Shown here: in pieces, positions 46,301 through 55,523 of the stretch | Position numbering within the stretch: position 1 is the stretch's first letter | How the letters are laid out: each line of letters starts with the position of its first letter | NCBI GenBank assembly: GCA_002355455.1 | Contig: AP017375.1 | Coordinates: 1,984,001-2,048,000, forward strand | Length of the DNA stretch: 64,000 bases | Source of the DNA: Stanieria sp. NIES-3757 | Lineage (GTDB): Bacteria > Cyanobacteriota > Cyanobacteriia > Cyanobacteriales > Xenococcaceae | Reading direction: 5' to 3' | The notes under the pieces: generated by a model | What the model saw: only the letters and a program-made list of their open reading frames with translations | Told to the model about the DNA's origin: nothing | Database searches by the model: none | Program-made: the position numbers and the translations under genes

Positions 46301-47110
46301 TCATAAGCTTGAGATAATTTTTAAAACACGCTGAAAATCATTTAATTCCCCGACGATCCGCCTAATTGGTTCTGGCCAAACTCTCACCAAAGTAGGAGTG
46401 GCAGAAACATGATACTTTTCGGCTTGTTCTGGATATTTAGATATATCGATTACTTTGAGAGTATAGGGACAAGTTAAACCTTGTTCCAAAATTTGATGGA
46501 TGCTAGCTAAGGTTTTTTCTGTAGTGAAATTATCGTTAGATATAAACAACTGTAAAATACAACCATCTGCTTTTTGATAATTATTTTGGAGATTAATCGG
46601 CAAAGCTAAATTTTGTTTGTCAGAATTAAGTGGTTTAACTTGAGTCTGTTGAAAAATTTGAGAATCTAAGCGAATCACTAAATCATGATCTTGCCAAAGC
46701 TGAGGAAATTGGTCGCGATAAGTTTCTAAGATCAAAGAATTGCAATATTCTTCTTGCCATGGTGCAATTTGCCAAACTGTATCTTCTGTTTCAAATAAAA
46801 CTTTCAATAGAGGTTGATAACATTGTACGGCAGGATAAATTTCTGCAATAGTTTCTATCGCTTGAGTACGAGGATTAAGCCATCGTTCCACAGTAGCAGT
46901 ATATCCAGGAATTAAAAAATGGGGAGGTTCGGTTAGACTCAAAATTTCTTGCAATCCCATACATAAATGGACATGCCATTGCGATTGCTTATTAGAGTCA
47001 ATTCCATAAATTAAATCTCCCCCTGGTGTAAATAGGGCAATGCCTTTAAAAAATTTTGGTAAATTAGTTCGAGCAGCAATCAAGGTCAGTAATAGGTAAT
47101 AAGTAAACAA
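46301..47110 (-). CDS. KaiB-fold protein with an unknown N-terminal domain
   Basis: A 269-residue protein. The C-terminal ~87 residues (183-269) match KaiB and the SasA sensor domain: ILQLFISNDNFTTEKTLASI, LTCPYTLKVIDISKYPEQAE, SATPTLVRVWPEPIRRIVGE. The N-terminal 180 residues (FFKGIALFTPGGDLIYGIDSN, HVHLCMGLQEIL) are a family I do not recognise. There is no kinase domain. KaiB-fold proteins switch fold to bind KaiC; SasA competes for the same site. The start is uncertain (TTG 47110, or TTG 47083). It follows the pilT-type gene by 51 bases on the same strand. Confidence 0.78.
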   Translation of the reverse strand: MFTYYLLLTLIAARTNLPKFFKGIALFTPGGDLIYGIDSNKQSQWHVHLCMGLQEILSLTEPPHFLIPGYTATVERWLNPRTQAIETIAEIYPAVQCYQPLLKVLFETEDTVWQIAPWQEEYCNSLILETYRDQFPQLWQDHDLVIRLDSQIFQQTQVKPLNSDKQNLALPINLQNNYQKADGCILQLFISNDNFTTEKTLASIHQILEQGLTCPYTLKVIDISKYPEQAEKYHVSATPTLVRVWPEPIRRIVGELNDFQRVLKIISSL

Positions 47111-47161
47111 GTACCTATGTTTAATTGGTTATTTTTTATCCTATTACCAATTGTTAGTTAT

Positions 47162-48409
47162 TTAAAATCTACCTCTAAGCATCATTGCCATTTCATTAGG
47201 TGTAGGCGATCGCTCTAAGGCAGTTTCTTCGGTAATTCTGCCTTCTTCGTATAACCTAAACAACGATTGATTAGTAGTTACCATCCCATCAAATTCTCCA
47301 TCTTGCATCAGAGCATGAATTTCGTCGTATTTGCTTTGCTTAATGTAATCTTTGACGGTTTCTGTATTGATTAAAATATCGTGATAAGCTGCCCTTTTAC
47401 CATCTGTAGTCCGACATAACCCTTGAGAAATTATTGCCACTAAAGATTCGGAAATAGCAACTCGCATAGCATCTTGTTCTTCTGCGCTATACAGAGTTAA
47501 AATCCGCTCAATAGTTTTAATCGCACTATTAGTATGGAGAGTTCCCATTACTAAGTGACCAGTTTGAGCAGCTTTGAGAGCAGTGTTAACAGTTTCTCTG
47601 TCTCGCATTTCTCCTACTAAAATTAGATCTGGATCTTCCCGTAAGGCAGCTTTCAGGGCATTATCAAACTTGAGAGTGTTAATCCCAACTTCTCTCTGCT
47701 TAATCAGTGATTTTTGACTTTTATGAACAAATTCAATGGGGTCTTCAATGGTAATAATATGTTTAGCGTGTTCTTTATTAACATAATCTACCATTGCTGC
47801 CATAGTAGTAGATTTACCTGATCCCGTCGGTCCTGTAACCAAGATTAAACCTTTATGAGCGTCCGAAACACTGCGAAATACAGGAGGTAATCCTAAATCG
47901 TCAATGGTTAAAATTTTGAGAGGAATTAAACGCATTACCATTGCGGGACCTCTGAGTGTATCAAAAATATTGATCCGCACCCGAGCAAAATCATATTGTG
48001 TTGCGCCGTCAAATTCTAGCTCTCTTTTAAATCGTTGGACTTCTTCCTCAGTTAAAACTTCGTATAACCAACTCATAAAAGTGTTGTAGTCGCTTTTAGG
48101 ATATTCGGTTAAAGCCATTTCACCGCGATCGCGCATTCTAGGAATCTCTTCGACTCCTAAGTGAATGTCAGAATAGCCCAACTCAAACGCATGTTCAACT
48201 AAAAACTTTAAAGAAGGTTGTCCAGAAGACCGTTTTGGTCGTAGAGGTGCTTCTTGAGCCAAGGTTTTTGATGTATTAACAGTAGTTTGTTCTGTTGGTT
48301 GAGTTCCATCAGGGTTAGATTGTGGTTGATTAGAATTGCCATTATTACGACGAGCAAATTGAGGTGGCGGAGGTGGCGGTGGTAAAGGTTTTCCTATTGG
48401 TTGTGTCAT
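47162..48409 (-). CDS. pilT: PilT-type pilus retraction ATPase
   Basis: A 415-residue PilT/PilU-family AAA+ ATPase that drives type IV pilus retraction. A proline- and Asn/Gln-rich N-terminal tail (~1-60) is followed by the PilT domain: Walker A GPTGSGKSTT, the Asp box IITIEDPIEFVH, Walker B DLILVGEMRDRETV, and the His box LVMGTLHTNSA. It is not adjacent to pilB or pilC, so it is more likely the PilT2-like paralogue linked to phototaxis than the core PilT1; that is inference. It begins a minus-strand pair with the KaiB-fold gene. Confidence 0.9.
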   Translation of the reverse strand: MTQPIGKPLPPPPPPPQFARRNNGNSNQPQSNPDGTQPTEQTTVNTSKTLAQEAPLRPKRSSGQPSLKFLVEHAFELGYSDIHLGVEEIPRMRDRGEMALTEYPKSDYNTFMSWLYEVLTEEEVQRFKRELEFDGATQYDFARVRINIFDTLRGPAMVMRLIPLKILTIDDLGLPPVFRSVSDAHKGLILVTGPTGSGKSTTMAAMVDYVNKEHAKHIITIEDPIEFVHKSQKSLIKQREVGINTLKFDNALKAALREDPDLILVGEMRDRETVNTALKAAQTGHLVMGTLHTNSAIKTIERILTLYSAEEQDAMRVAISESLVAIISQGLCRTTDGKRAAYHDILINTETVKDYIKQSKYDEIHALMQDGEFDGMVTTNQSLFRLYEEGRITEETALERSPTPNEMAMMLRGRF

Positions 48410-48908
48410 TTTAAAATCCTAATTAATATTTTTGCCATTAGAACGTTATTGTTGTATCGATATTGTTCCCCAAAAGCAAAATTTTTCTTACAAAATCAGT
48501 TCTTAGTGATTGTGGTTTAGCCCTAAAAAATTTTCTCTAAATTAGATATTTATCAATCTTTAGGAATAATTACTTAGTGGAATTAACCAAGGAGGTGTGA
48601 AATACTGAATTTTGCATAATTAATGAGTTTTTATACTTAAAGTTTCGATGTGTGTGAACAGAATTTATTAATCAAACTTTGTGAGTTTTTTGTATTGTCT
48701 TTTAAAAGATCGCAGTCTAAAACCTTAGGGATCGACATTTATATAGGGATAATTAAGATTTATCCTTAATCAACAATGTTAAATTTTATTTAAAAAAGTT
48801 CCACATTTTCTCAGCTTTTATATACTTAATTTTAACGAGGCTGTTCGGGTTGATAACCGAAACTTAATCTTCTTTTGTTGTTGTTGTCGTTAATATCCTG
48901 GTAATAAA
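48410..48908. other. Divergent intergenic region
   Basis: 499 bases between pilT (minus) and a small membrane protein gene (plus). A hairpin-like TTCGG...AACCGAA lies at about 48844-48861, and the sequence is AT-rich. No gene found. Confidence 0.5.
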
Positions 48909-49292
48909 ATGCAATTAGTACAAAAAAATCAGTGGCATAATCACGCTTATTTAGCAGTTGTTAAAAGTTTTTTACTTTGGAGTTTTACTTTGACAGTTTG
49001 CCTGCTAGTAGTAGGTTTTCCTGTAGGAGTTCTTATTGTTACAATCGGCACTCTTTTAACAATTATTTTACAAACAGTTTTACCTGCTACTGCTGTTTTA
49101 TTAGTAACAGGAAGTATATTTGCAATTAACGTTTTAATAGTAGCGATCGCAGCAGCAGTTCTTACTGCAAAAGGAATTCATCCTGAACAAGTAAGTTGGT
49201 TAAATTGGTTACATGGAGAAGCAACATCAAATAACAATCCTGTTTATGCTTCTTGTCCTTTAACCTGTGCTTTGACTTCTCTATCTGATTAG
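48909..49292 (+). CDS. Small hydrophobic membrane protein
   Basis: A 127-residue protein with three hydrophobic segments (~18-45, 48-65, 66-87: AVVKSFLLWSFTLTVCLLVV, IGTLLTIILQTVLPATAV, IFAINVLIVAIAAAVLTA), a hydrophilic C-terminus with SWLNWLHGEATSN and two late cysteines (SCPLTC). I recognise no family. A terminator at 49404 follows. Expressed as a single gene. Confidence 0.6.
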   Translation: MQLVQKNQWHNHAYLAVVKSFLLWSFTLTVCLLVVGFPVGVLIVTIGTLLTIILQTVLPATAVLLVTGSIFAINVLIVAIAAAVLTAKGIHPEQVSWLNWLHGEATSNNNPVYASCPLTCALTSLSD

Positions 49293-49403
49293 ATTAGGTA
49301 ATGTTAAGTCAGAAAATTTATGAATTTAAACTTTAGACCCATTCTGACAATTTGAAGTTTTTTTCAATTTCATCAAATTTAATTTATAGATAATTAGTCC
49401 ATC

Positions 49404-49429
49404 AAACCCAGTACTTAATGGGTTTTTTT
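49404..49429 (+). terminator. Rho-independent terminator
   Basis: AAACCCA (49404-49410) pairs with TGGGTTT (49419-49425), followed by a T run. It lies about 110 bases after the small membrane-protein gene. Confidence 0.85.
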
Positions 49430-49498
49430 CGTGCCATATTTTCCAAAGAATTGCTACCATTCTTCAAAACATAGAGTAAAATGACGAAGTCGAAGCAA

Positions 49499-49625
49499 GC
49501 AAGTTAACGTTTGCGATGAGAGGAAAGATTTTCTTACTTCCTTACGAAGGAAATTTTGGGTGTTAGTGATGTTTATCCCGAAATAAGTTTAGAAAATCTT
49601 CTCTTACCGCGAGAGAATTGAGAAT
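49499..49625 (+). promoter_or_regulatory. Structured leader before wecB, multi-branched
   Basis: A long stem pairs AAGATTTTC (49525-49533) with GAAAATCTT (49592-49600), extended by AGAG (49519-49522) with CTCT (49601-49604) across a two-base bulge. Inside are a TTCCTT-acg-AAGGAA hairpin (49538-49552) and a weak GGG...CCC hairpin (49558-49579), giving a three-way-junction shape. It lies in the 378-base gap 46-170 bases before the wecB ATG. No known riboswitch class fits that I can see. Confidence 0.4.
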
Positions 49626-49670
49626 TGTTTCGCCTTTTTAGCTCAAAATTCAAACGGTACATTTATTGTA

Positions 49671-50801
49671 ATGACTGTCTCAACCTTCTCACTTTGTGTG
49701 ACTTTAGGAACTCGTCCAGAAGCAATCAAACTAGCTCCAGTTATTCAACAACTTCGTAATTTACCTCAAGTTAAAACTCATTTGATTTTGACAGGACAAC
49801 ATCAAGAGATGGTAGAACAAGTCATGCAACTATTTGAGTTGGAAGCAGAGCAAAACTTAAATATTATGAAACCCAAGCAAACTTTAACGGAAATTACAAT
49901 CAATAGTTTGCAAGGATTAGAACAAATTTTTATAAAAATTAAACCTCAATTAGTTCTAGTACAAGGAGATACAACTACAGCCTTTGCAGCAGCTTTAGCA
50001 GCATTTTATCAAAAAATTCCTGTGGGTCATGTTGAAGCTGGTTTACGCACTAATGATTTGTTTAATCCTTATCCAGAAGAAGCAAATCGTCGTTTAATTT
50101 CACAATTAACTCAACTGCATTTTGCACCTACCCAATTAGCAGTTAAATATTTACATAATTCTGGAGTTACTGGAAAAATTTATCATACAGGTAATACAGT
50201 TATTGATGCTTTATTAACGGTGGCAAAAAAACAACCAGAATGTAATATTCCTGGTCTAAATTGGGATAAATATCGAGTCCTTTTAACCACCGTACATCGT
50301 CGAGAAAATTGGGGAGAACCTCTTCAAGATATTGTGGAGGGGTTTCGTTTAATTTTAGAAAACTTTTCTGACGTAGCTTTATTATTACCTTTACATCGCA
50401 ATCCGATAGTTAGAGAACCAATTCAAGCTCTCTTAGGTAATCATCCGCGGGTATTTTTAACTGAACCGCTCGATTATGCTCAATTAGTAGGTGCTATTTC
50501 TAGATGTTATTTGTTATTGACTGATTCAGGAGGCTTACAAGAAGAAGCACCTAGTTTAGGTAAACCAGTATTGGTTTTAAGAGAAACTACGGAACGACCA
50601 GAGGCTATTGAAGCAGGAACAGCTAAATTAATTGGCACAAATTTTCAAGAGATTTTTAGGTCAGCTAGTGAATTATTAACTAATAAAATTGTTTATCAAA
50701 ATATGGCTACAGCAATTAATCCTTTTGGTGATGGTACAGCAGCAAAAAAAATTGTCAAAATTATTAATAATTTTTTATTAAAAACTGAAAATGTAGAGTA
50801 A
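49671..50801 (+). CDS. wecB: Non-hydrolysing UDP-N-acetylglucosamine 2-epimerase
   Basis: A 376-residue enzyme that interconverts UDP-GlcNAc and UDP-ManNAc for surface polysaccharides. Family marks: LGTRPEAIKLAPVIQQLR, ILTGQHQEMVEQVMQLF, VQGDTTTAFAAALAAFY, GHVEAGLRTNDLFNPYPEEANRRL (in blocks), TVHRRENWG, LLLPLHRNP, and LTDSGGLQEEAPSLGKPVLV. Complete. It is preceded by a structured leader and followed by an AT-rich gap. No linked UDP-ManNAc gene is near. Confidence 0.93.
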   Translation: MTVSTFSLCVTLGTRPEAIKLAPVIQQLRNLPQVKTHLILTGQHQEMVEQVMQLFELEAEQNLNIMKPKQTLTEITINSLQGLEQIFIKIKPQLVLVQGDTTTAFAAALAAFYQKIPVGHVEAGLRTNDLFNPYPEEANRRLISQLTQLHFAPTQLAVKYLHNSGVTGKIYHTGNTVIDALLTVAKKQPECNIPGLNWDKYRVLLTTVHRRENWGEPLQDIVEGFRLILENFSDVALLLPLHRNPIVREPIQALLGNHPRVFLTEPLDYAQLVGAISRCYLLLTDSGGLQEEAPSLGKPVLVLRETTERPEAIEAGTAKLIGTNFQEIFRSASELLTNKIVYQNMATAINPFGDGTAAKKIVKIINNFLLKTENVE

Positions 50802-50937
50802 ATTTATTATTTTTTTTATAGAAAAGTTTATTTAAAAGATTCCTTAAAATTAAAAAATATTAAAATAAAAAATTAAAAATCAGCCTTAATTAGACTGATT
50901 CTCTGTCTTGAAAACATTTTTAATCCAAAAGAAAGAA

Positions 50938-51213
50938 TTAAATAAAATAATAATTTAAATTTAATCTAGCTTTACGAATTTTTGCTAAAAGTTGCTCAAC
51001 TGTTTCTAGCTTTTGTTCAATTTGTTCTGCTAAGGGAGAATCTTGGTTGTAAGTTTTCTGATGAAATTGAAGCTTAGCTAAAGTCAATTTAACTGTATTT
51101 AATTCTTTTTCGATCTTGGTTAATAAAATGATTAGTCGGGCAACTTTAACAGTTTTTTCTTCGGCAATTATTTCTTGTTGAAGAGAGTTTAAGTAATTAT
51201 TAATATTTTCCAT
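50938..51213 (-). CDS. Small helical hypothetical protein
   Basis: A 91-residue leucine-, glutamate- and lysine-rich protein with two long heptad-type helices (ARLIILLTKIEKELNTVKLT and EQIEQKLETVEQLLAKIRKA). No family recognised. It lies convergent after wecB. Expression is plausible but unproven. Confidence 0.5.
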   Translation of the reverse strand: MENINNYLNSLQQEIIAEEKTVKVARLIILLTKIEKELNTVKLTLAKLQFHQKTYNQDSPLAEQIEQKLETVEQLLAKIRKARLNLNYYFI

Positions 51214-51611
51214 AAAGTTTGATGATTTAATTAGTTGATTGTTTAATAATTGGGAAATTGTTTAAATTTATTAATCTCAGTATATAAGTGAAAATCTCTA
51301 AATACTGTAAAGTTTATGTAATTGTTACTAGAGATTATGTAAATAATATGTGAATTATCTGAGTAGATTTACGATTGAGGTTTTGTGTAGAACTAATGAC
51401 TTAAGATTACTAAGCAATAATTGATAATTATCAACTTCCGTGATTTTTACAGTAAATTTTTACTTATTGATTTTATTTAAAATAAAAAGAATAATTTATA
51501 TGAAATCGGATTTTTAGATAATAATTACTTTAAGTTAGAGCGATCGCTTTAAAAACATCAGCTTAAAACTGTTATAAATAGGCTTGAATTAGATCGCATA
51601 AACGTTCATAA
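51214..51611. other. AT-rich intergenic region with a perfect palindrome
   Basis: 398 bases. TTGATAATTATCAA (51421-51434) is a perfect 14-bp palindrome with GATAAT/ATTATC arms, somewhat like a Fur-type box, but that identity is speculative. One HIP1 octamer is at about 51540-51547. No gene found. Promoters for murG and the small minus-strand gene must be here. Confidence 0.45.
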
Positions 51612-52694
51612 TTGATAACCGTGTCCAGACAATCTACTTGCTTACTCATTGCAGCTAGCGGTACAGGAGGACATTTATTTCCTGCCTTAGCTGTAGCGGA
51701 ACAATTATCTGATTATCAAATCGAATGGTTAGGAGTTGCTAATCGTCTAGAAAAAACTTTAGTTCCTGACTGCTATACTCTACACACTATCGATATTGAA
51801 GGATTTCAACAAGGGTTTGGCTTGAAGACTCTTCCTATCATTGCTCGTTTTGTGATGGCAGTCTTTCAAGTACGACAACTAATTAAAAAGTACCAAATTG
51901 ATGCAGTATTTACGACAGGAGGTTATATTGCTGCTCCTGCCATCTTGGCTGCTCGTTTACAAAATATTCCAGCGATTCTTCACGAATCCAATTATATTCC
52001 TGGAAAAGTGACTCGTTGGTTGAGCCGTTGGTGTGATGTTGTGGCTTTGGGTTTTGAAGGAACTGCTCGGTATTTACCCAACATTAAAACTGTTTATGTG
52101 AGTACCCCTGTACGCTCTCAGTTTTTTAACAGTCAACATTTAGATTTAGCTATTCCTCCTCACGTACCTTTAATTGTGGTTGTAGGAGGTTCTCAAGGTG
52201 CAGTAGCAGTCAATCAATTAGTCAGACAAGCTGCTGCTGCTTGGTTGGAGTTGGGAACCTATATCGTTCATCTTACGGGAGAAAAGGATCCTGATGTGCA
52301 AAGTTTTCAACATCCTCATTATCTTAGTTTGCCTTTTTATGAAAACATGGCAGGACTATTACAAAGAGCGAATTTAGTCATTAGTCGTGCTGGCGCAGGA
52401 ACTTTAACTGAATTAGCGGTTACTAGTACGCCAGCAATTTTAATTCCCTATCCTTATGCAGCCGAAGATCATCAGACTTATAACGCTCAAGTCTTTGCTA
52501 ATGCTGGTGCAGGATTAGTTTTGCCTCAATCGGAATTAACCGCTCAAGTTTTGCAAGAAACTGTCTTAGAATTATTGCGTTCTCCTTCTCAATTAGATGC
52601 AATGGCAACCAAAGCTAATAATTTAGCCATGATTGATAGTGCTGAACGTTTGGCTAATTTGGTAGACAACTTGCTCAGGAAATCAATTAAGTAG
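51612..52694 (+). CDS. murG: MurG peptidoglycan glycosyltransferase
   Basis: A 360-residue UDP-GlcNAc:lipid I GlcNAc-transferase making lipid II. Signatures: IAASGTGGHLFPALAVAEQL (GTGGH loop), FTTGGYIAAPAILAA, HESNYIPGKVTRWLSR, VVVGGSQGAVAVNQL, ISRAGAGTLTEL (GAGT nucleotide loop), PYPYAAEDHQTYNA. The start is TTG 51612, or GTG 51621; there is no ATG nearby. Complete enzyme, single gene, stop 19 bases before the convergent rsmI stop. Confidence 0.94.
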   Translation: MITVSRQSTCLLIAASGTGGHLFPALAVAEQLSDYQIEWLGVANRLEKTLVPDCYTLHTIDIEGFQQGFGLKTLPIIARFVMAVFQVRQLIKKYQIDAVFTTGGYIAAPAILAARLQNIPAILHESNYIPGKVTRWLSRWCDVVALGFEGTARYLPNIKTVYVSTPVRSQFFNSQHLDLAIPPHVPLIVVVGGSQGAVAVNQLVRQAAAAWLELGTYIVHLTGEKDPDVQSFQHPHYLSLPFYENMAGLLQRANLVISRAGAGTLTELAVTSTPAILIPYPYAAEDHQTYNAQVFANAGAGLVLPQSELTAQVLQETVLELLRSPSQLDAMATKANNLAMIDSAERLANLVDNLLRKSIK

Positions 52695-52713
52695 AAGAGA
52701 GTTAAAAGAACTA

Positions 52714-53583
52714 TCAACCTTTAGAGTTTTGTTCGTCAATTGCTACGGCAATTTGATAAATTTCTTGGCGAGATTGAGTAGTTAAACTAGCTAAATGACG
52801 ACTAGCCTGAGACTTACTCATCCCTTGTTGCAACAATTGTGCCAACTGATTTTTTAATTCGGTTTCTGATAAAGTGACGTTCGTTGCTACTGATTTACCT
52901 GCAACTACAAGGGTATATTCTCCTCTCGGTTGACGGACTTCAGTATATAAAGCGATCGCATCTGCAATTGTGCCTCGCCAAAATTCTTCATAAAGTTTAG
53001 TTAGTTCTCTCGCTAGTACTATTTGTCTCTCTGAACCTAAGACCTGTCCTAAATCTTTTAAAGTTTGTAACAGACGATGGGGTGCTTCATAAAAAATCAT
53101 CGTTCGACTTTCAATTTTAATTTCATCAAGGCGAGTTGTTCTGTCTTTATTTTTGTAGGGTAAAAAACCTTCAAACACAAATCTTGCTGTAGCTAAACCA
53201 GAACCAGTCAAAGCAGTAATTGCTGCGGTAACACCAGGAATTGGAACTACCTCAATGCCTAATTCAACCGCAGCTTGAACCAATTGATAACCAGGATCGG
53301 AAATACTAGGCATTCCGGCATCACTAACTATAGCAATGGTTTTTCCTTCCTGTAATCGAGCTAACAATTCTGGAATACGAGTAACTTGATTATGTTCGTG
53401 ATAACTAATCTGAGGTGTATTAATCTGCAAATGCTGTAATAATTTTCCTGTATGACGAGTATCTTCCGCAGCAATCAAATCTACTTCTTGTAAAATACGA
53501 ATTGCCCTTAAAGTAATATCTTCTACATTACCAATCGGTGTTCCTACTAAATAAAGTTTTCCTAACCTCAAATTGTCACTCAT
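52714..53583 (-). CDS. rsmI: 16S rRNA (cytidine-1402-2'-O)-methyltransferase
   Basis: A 289-residue SAM-dependent methyltransferase (RsmI, YraL) of the tetrapyrrole-methylase fold. Marks: LYLVGTPIGNVEDITLRAI, LIAAEDTRHTGKLLQHL, YHEHNQ, VSDAGMPSISDPGYQLV, VVPIPGVTAAITALTGSGL, and FYEAPHRLLQTL. It methylates C1402 of 16S rRNA for decoding fidelity. The ATG at 53583 is used. Convergent with murG, 20 bases between stops. Confidence 0.94.
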   Translation of the reverse strand: MSDNLRLGKLYLVGTPIGNVEDITLRAIRILQEVDLIAAEDTRHTGKLLQHLQINTPQISYHEHNQVTRIPELLARLQEGKTIAIVSDAGMPSISDPGYQLVQAAVELGIEVVPIPGVTAAITALTGSGLATARFVFEGFLPYKNKDRTTRLDEIKIESRTMIFYEAPHRLLQTLKDLGQVLGSERQIVLARELTKLYEEFWRGTIADAIALYTEVRQPRGEYTLVVAGKSVATNVTLSETELKNQLAQLLQQGMSKSQASRHLASLTTQSRQEIYQIAVAIDEQNSKG

Positions 53584-53709
53584 CTTAAATCTAGGATAAT
53601 ATTCGGAAGTCTTATAGTCATCTACTGTGTTAAGACAGAGTAGAGAAAATTGATTTTGAATGTTCCTCTTAATATTTTTGCTTAATATTATTAATTTTTA
53701 AATTCAATA

Positions 53710-54510
53710 ATGAGAGAAAAAAGCGAGTTTTTAGAGAAATTATTTTTGCTTGGGGAGCAGCAATTTACTGGAATTATTGCTTTAGATGCTCACAACAAAA
53801 AGCATTGGCAAATTTATTATGTTTTGGGAAAACTAGTTTGGGTTCAAAGCAACTTCCATATTTATCGTTCTTGGCGCAGAAATTTCTTGCAATATTGCCC
53901 TGAAGTATCGATAGAAAAGATACCTTTTAGCAAAATTGCTTTATTATCTCAACAATATTACTTGATTACTCACCTTCACGAATATCAGTTAATTAAACGA
54001 GAGCGAATCAAAGCTTTAATTGAACAACAAACTAGGGAGCTTTTGTTCGATCTAGTTCAACAGGAATATAAACAATCTCTTCAGTATACTTGTGAACCGA
54101 AATCTTCCCATGCTCTACTGAAAGAAGGATTTATTATGTCTATTGCTCCTAATCATCTAGAACACACTTTAACGCAAGTTCAGCAACATTGGTTCCAATG
54201 GTCAGGAAAAGGTCTTGCTTCTTGTTCTCCCAATCTAGGTCCTTGTCTCAAAAACGATGGAGACTTAAGCCAAGCCGTTCCAGATATTATTTACCGCAAT
54301 ATGGCAAGATTATTAAATGGGCAAAATAGCTTGCGAGATTTGGCTTTGATCGTAAATCAAAATGTTTTTGATGTAACGTGCGCTTTAATGCCCTATTTTT
54401 TCAAAGGTTATTTACGATTATTAGAAATTCCCGATCTATCAGAGTTAGATCTTAGTCAAGTTTCTTCTCGATTTCAAAATGCTGATTTATCTTATTCTTC
54501 TTCATCATGA
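53710..54510 (+). CDS. PatA-N-domain protein without a receiver domain
   Basis: A 266-residue protein matching the PatA/PixG N-terminal domain: LEKLFLLGEQQFTGIIALDA, VLGKLVWVQSNFHIYRSWRRNF, the LLFDLVQQEY segment, then LSQAVPDIIYRNMARLLNGQNSLRDLAL. It ends without the REC domain that normally follows. The pixG gene at 55524 has the same N-terminal domain plus a REC domain. Its stop codon overlaps the PfkB kinase gene by four bases, so the two are translationally coupled. It may be a divergent duplicate of pixG that kept only the output half. Confidence 0.85.
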   Translation: MREKSEFLEKLFLLGEQQFTGIIALDAHNKKHWQIYYVLGKLVWVQSNFHIYRSWRRNFLQYCPEVSIEKIPFSKIALLSQQYYLITHLHEYQLIKRERIKALIEQQTRELLFDLVQQEYKQSLQYTCEPKSSHALLKEGFIMSIAPNHLEHTLTQVQQHWFQWSGKGLASCSPNLGPCLKNDGDLSQAVPDIIYRNMARLLNGQNSLRDLALIVNQNVFDVTCALMPYFFKGYLRLLEIPDLSELDLSQVSSRFQNADLSYSSSS

Positions 54511-55394
54511 AGTTTCAAGGGCTATTTGTTGGTTTAACTACTTTAGATTTAATTTATTTAGTTGCTAATTTACCCCAAAGTAATCAAAAAATTGTTGCTT
54601 TAGAACAAACTATTGCCTCTGGCGGTCCCGCTACGAATGCTGCCATAACTTTTAGTTGTTTAGGTAACCAAGCTAAATTAATGAGCATTGTGGGTAAACA
54701 TCCCCTTTGCCAGCTTATTTATCAAGATTTAAAGAATTATTCTGTAGAAATTAACGATTTAGCTCCATCTATATTATCTTCTCCTCCTGTTTCTTCAATT
54801 TTTGTGCCACAGTCAACAGGAGAGAGAGCAGTCGTCTCGATTAATGCTACTAAGATACAAGCCAGAGTCGAACAATTACCAGAAAATACTCTACAGGAAA
54901 TCGATGTGGTTTTAATTGATGGGCATCAAATCATCATAAGTGAAATAATTGCCAAACAAGCCAAACTACAAAATATTCCCATTGTGATTGATGGCGGTAG
55001 TTGGAAACCAGGTTTAGAAAAAATTTTACCTTATGCTGATTATGTAATTTGTTCGGCTGATTTTTATCCTCCCAATTGTCGCGGTCGCAAAAGCAGAGAG
55101 CGAATCTCTCGCGCTGATGTTTTTACTTACTTAAAAGCACTACATATTCCTCATATTGCTATTACAAATGGTGCAGAACCAATTCAATATTTTAATAAAG
55201 AAGATAGCGGAGAAATACCTATTAAGCAAGTAAAAGTTTTAGATACTTTAGGAGCAGGAGATATTTTTCACGGTGCTTTTTGTCACTATATTCTTCAACA
55301 AGAATTTTTGTCTGCTTTAACTAATGCAGCCACTATAGCTTCTAATTCTTGTCAGTTTTTTGGTACTCGCCAATTCAAACAATTTATTCCTTAA
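54507..55394 (+). CDS. PfkB-family carbohydrate kinase
   Basis: A 295-residue ribokinase/PfkB-family sugar kinase. The substrate-site GG motif is ASGGPATNAAITFSCLG (~37-53) and the catalytic/ATP motif DTLGAGDIFHGAF (246-258) contains catalytic base Asp252. It also has VVIDGGSWKPGLE in the middle. Substrate undetermined; the family includes ribo-, fructo- and adenosine kinases. It overlaps the preceding PatA-N gene by four bases (ATGA) and precedes pixG by 129 bases. Confidence 0.85.
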   Translation: MKFQGLFVGLTTLDLIYLVANLPQSNQKIVALEQTIASGGPATNAAITFSCLGNQAKLMSIVGKHPLCQLIYQDLKNYSVEINDLAPSILSSPPVSSIFVPQSTGERAVVSINATKIQARVEQLPENTLQEIDVVLIDGHQIIISEIIAKQAKLQNIPIVIDGGSWKPGLEKILPYADYVICSADFYPPNCRGRKSRERISRADVFTYLKALHIPHIAITNGAEPIQYFNKEDSGEIPIKQVKVLDTLGAGDIFHGAFCHYILQQEFLSALTNAATIASNSCQFFGTRQFKQFIP

Positions 55395-55523
55395 AAATAC
55401 TTAATTTACTAGTAAGTAATTATTGAAGCCTTTAATAAGAGTTTGTGCTAAAAATACGGAAGCCTAGCAATTATAAGATAAATTAAAATTAATTTAAATA
55501 AACGTAAAAATATTTATAAATTA

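Noticed and set aside
51421-51434. Fur box before murG
   Set aside because: The palindrome TTGATAATTATCAA has some similarity, but it does not match the 19-base Fur consensus well enough to call a site.
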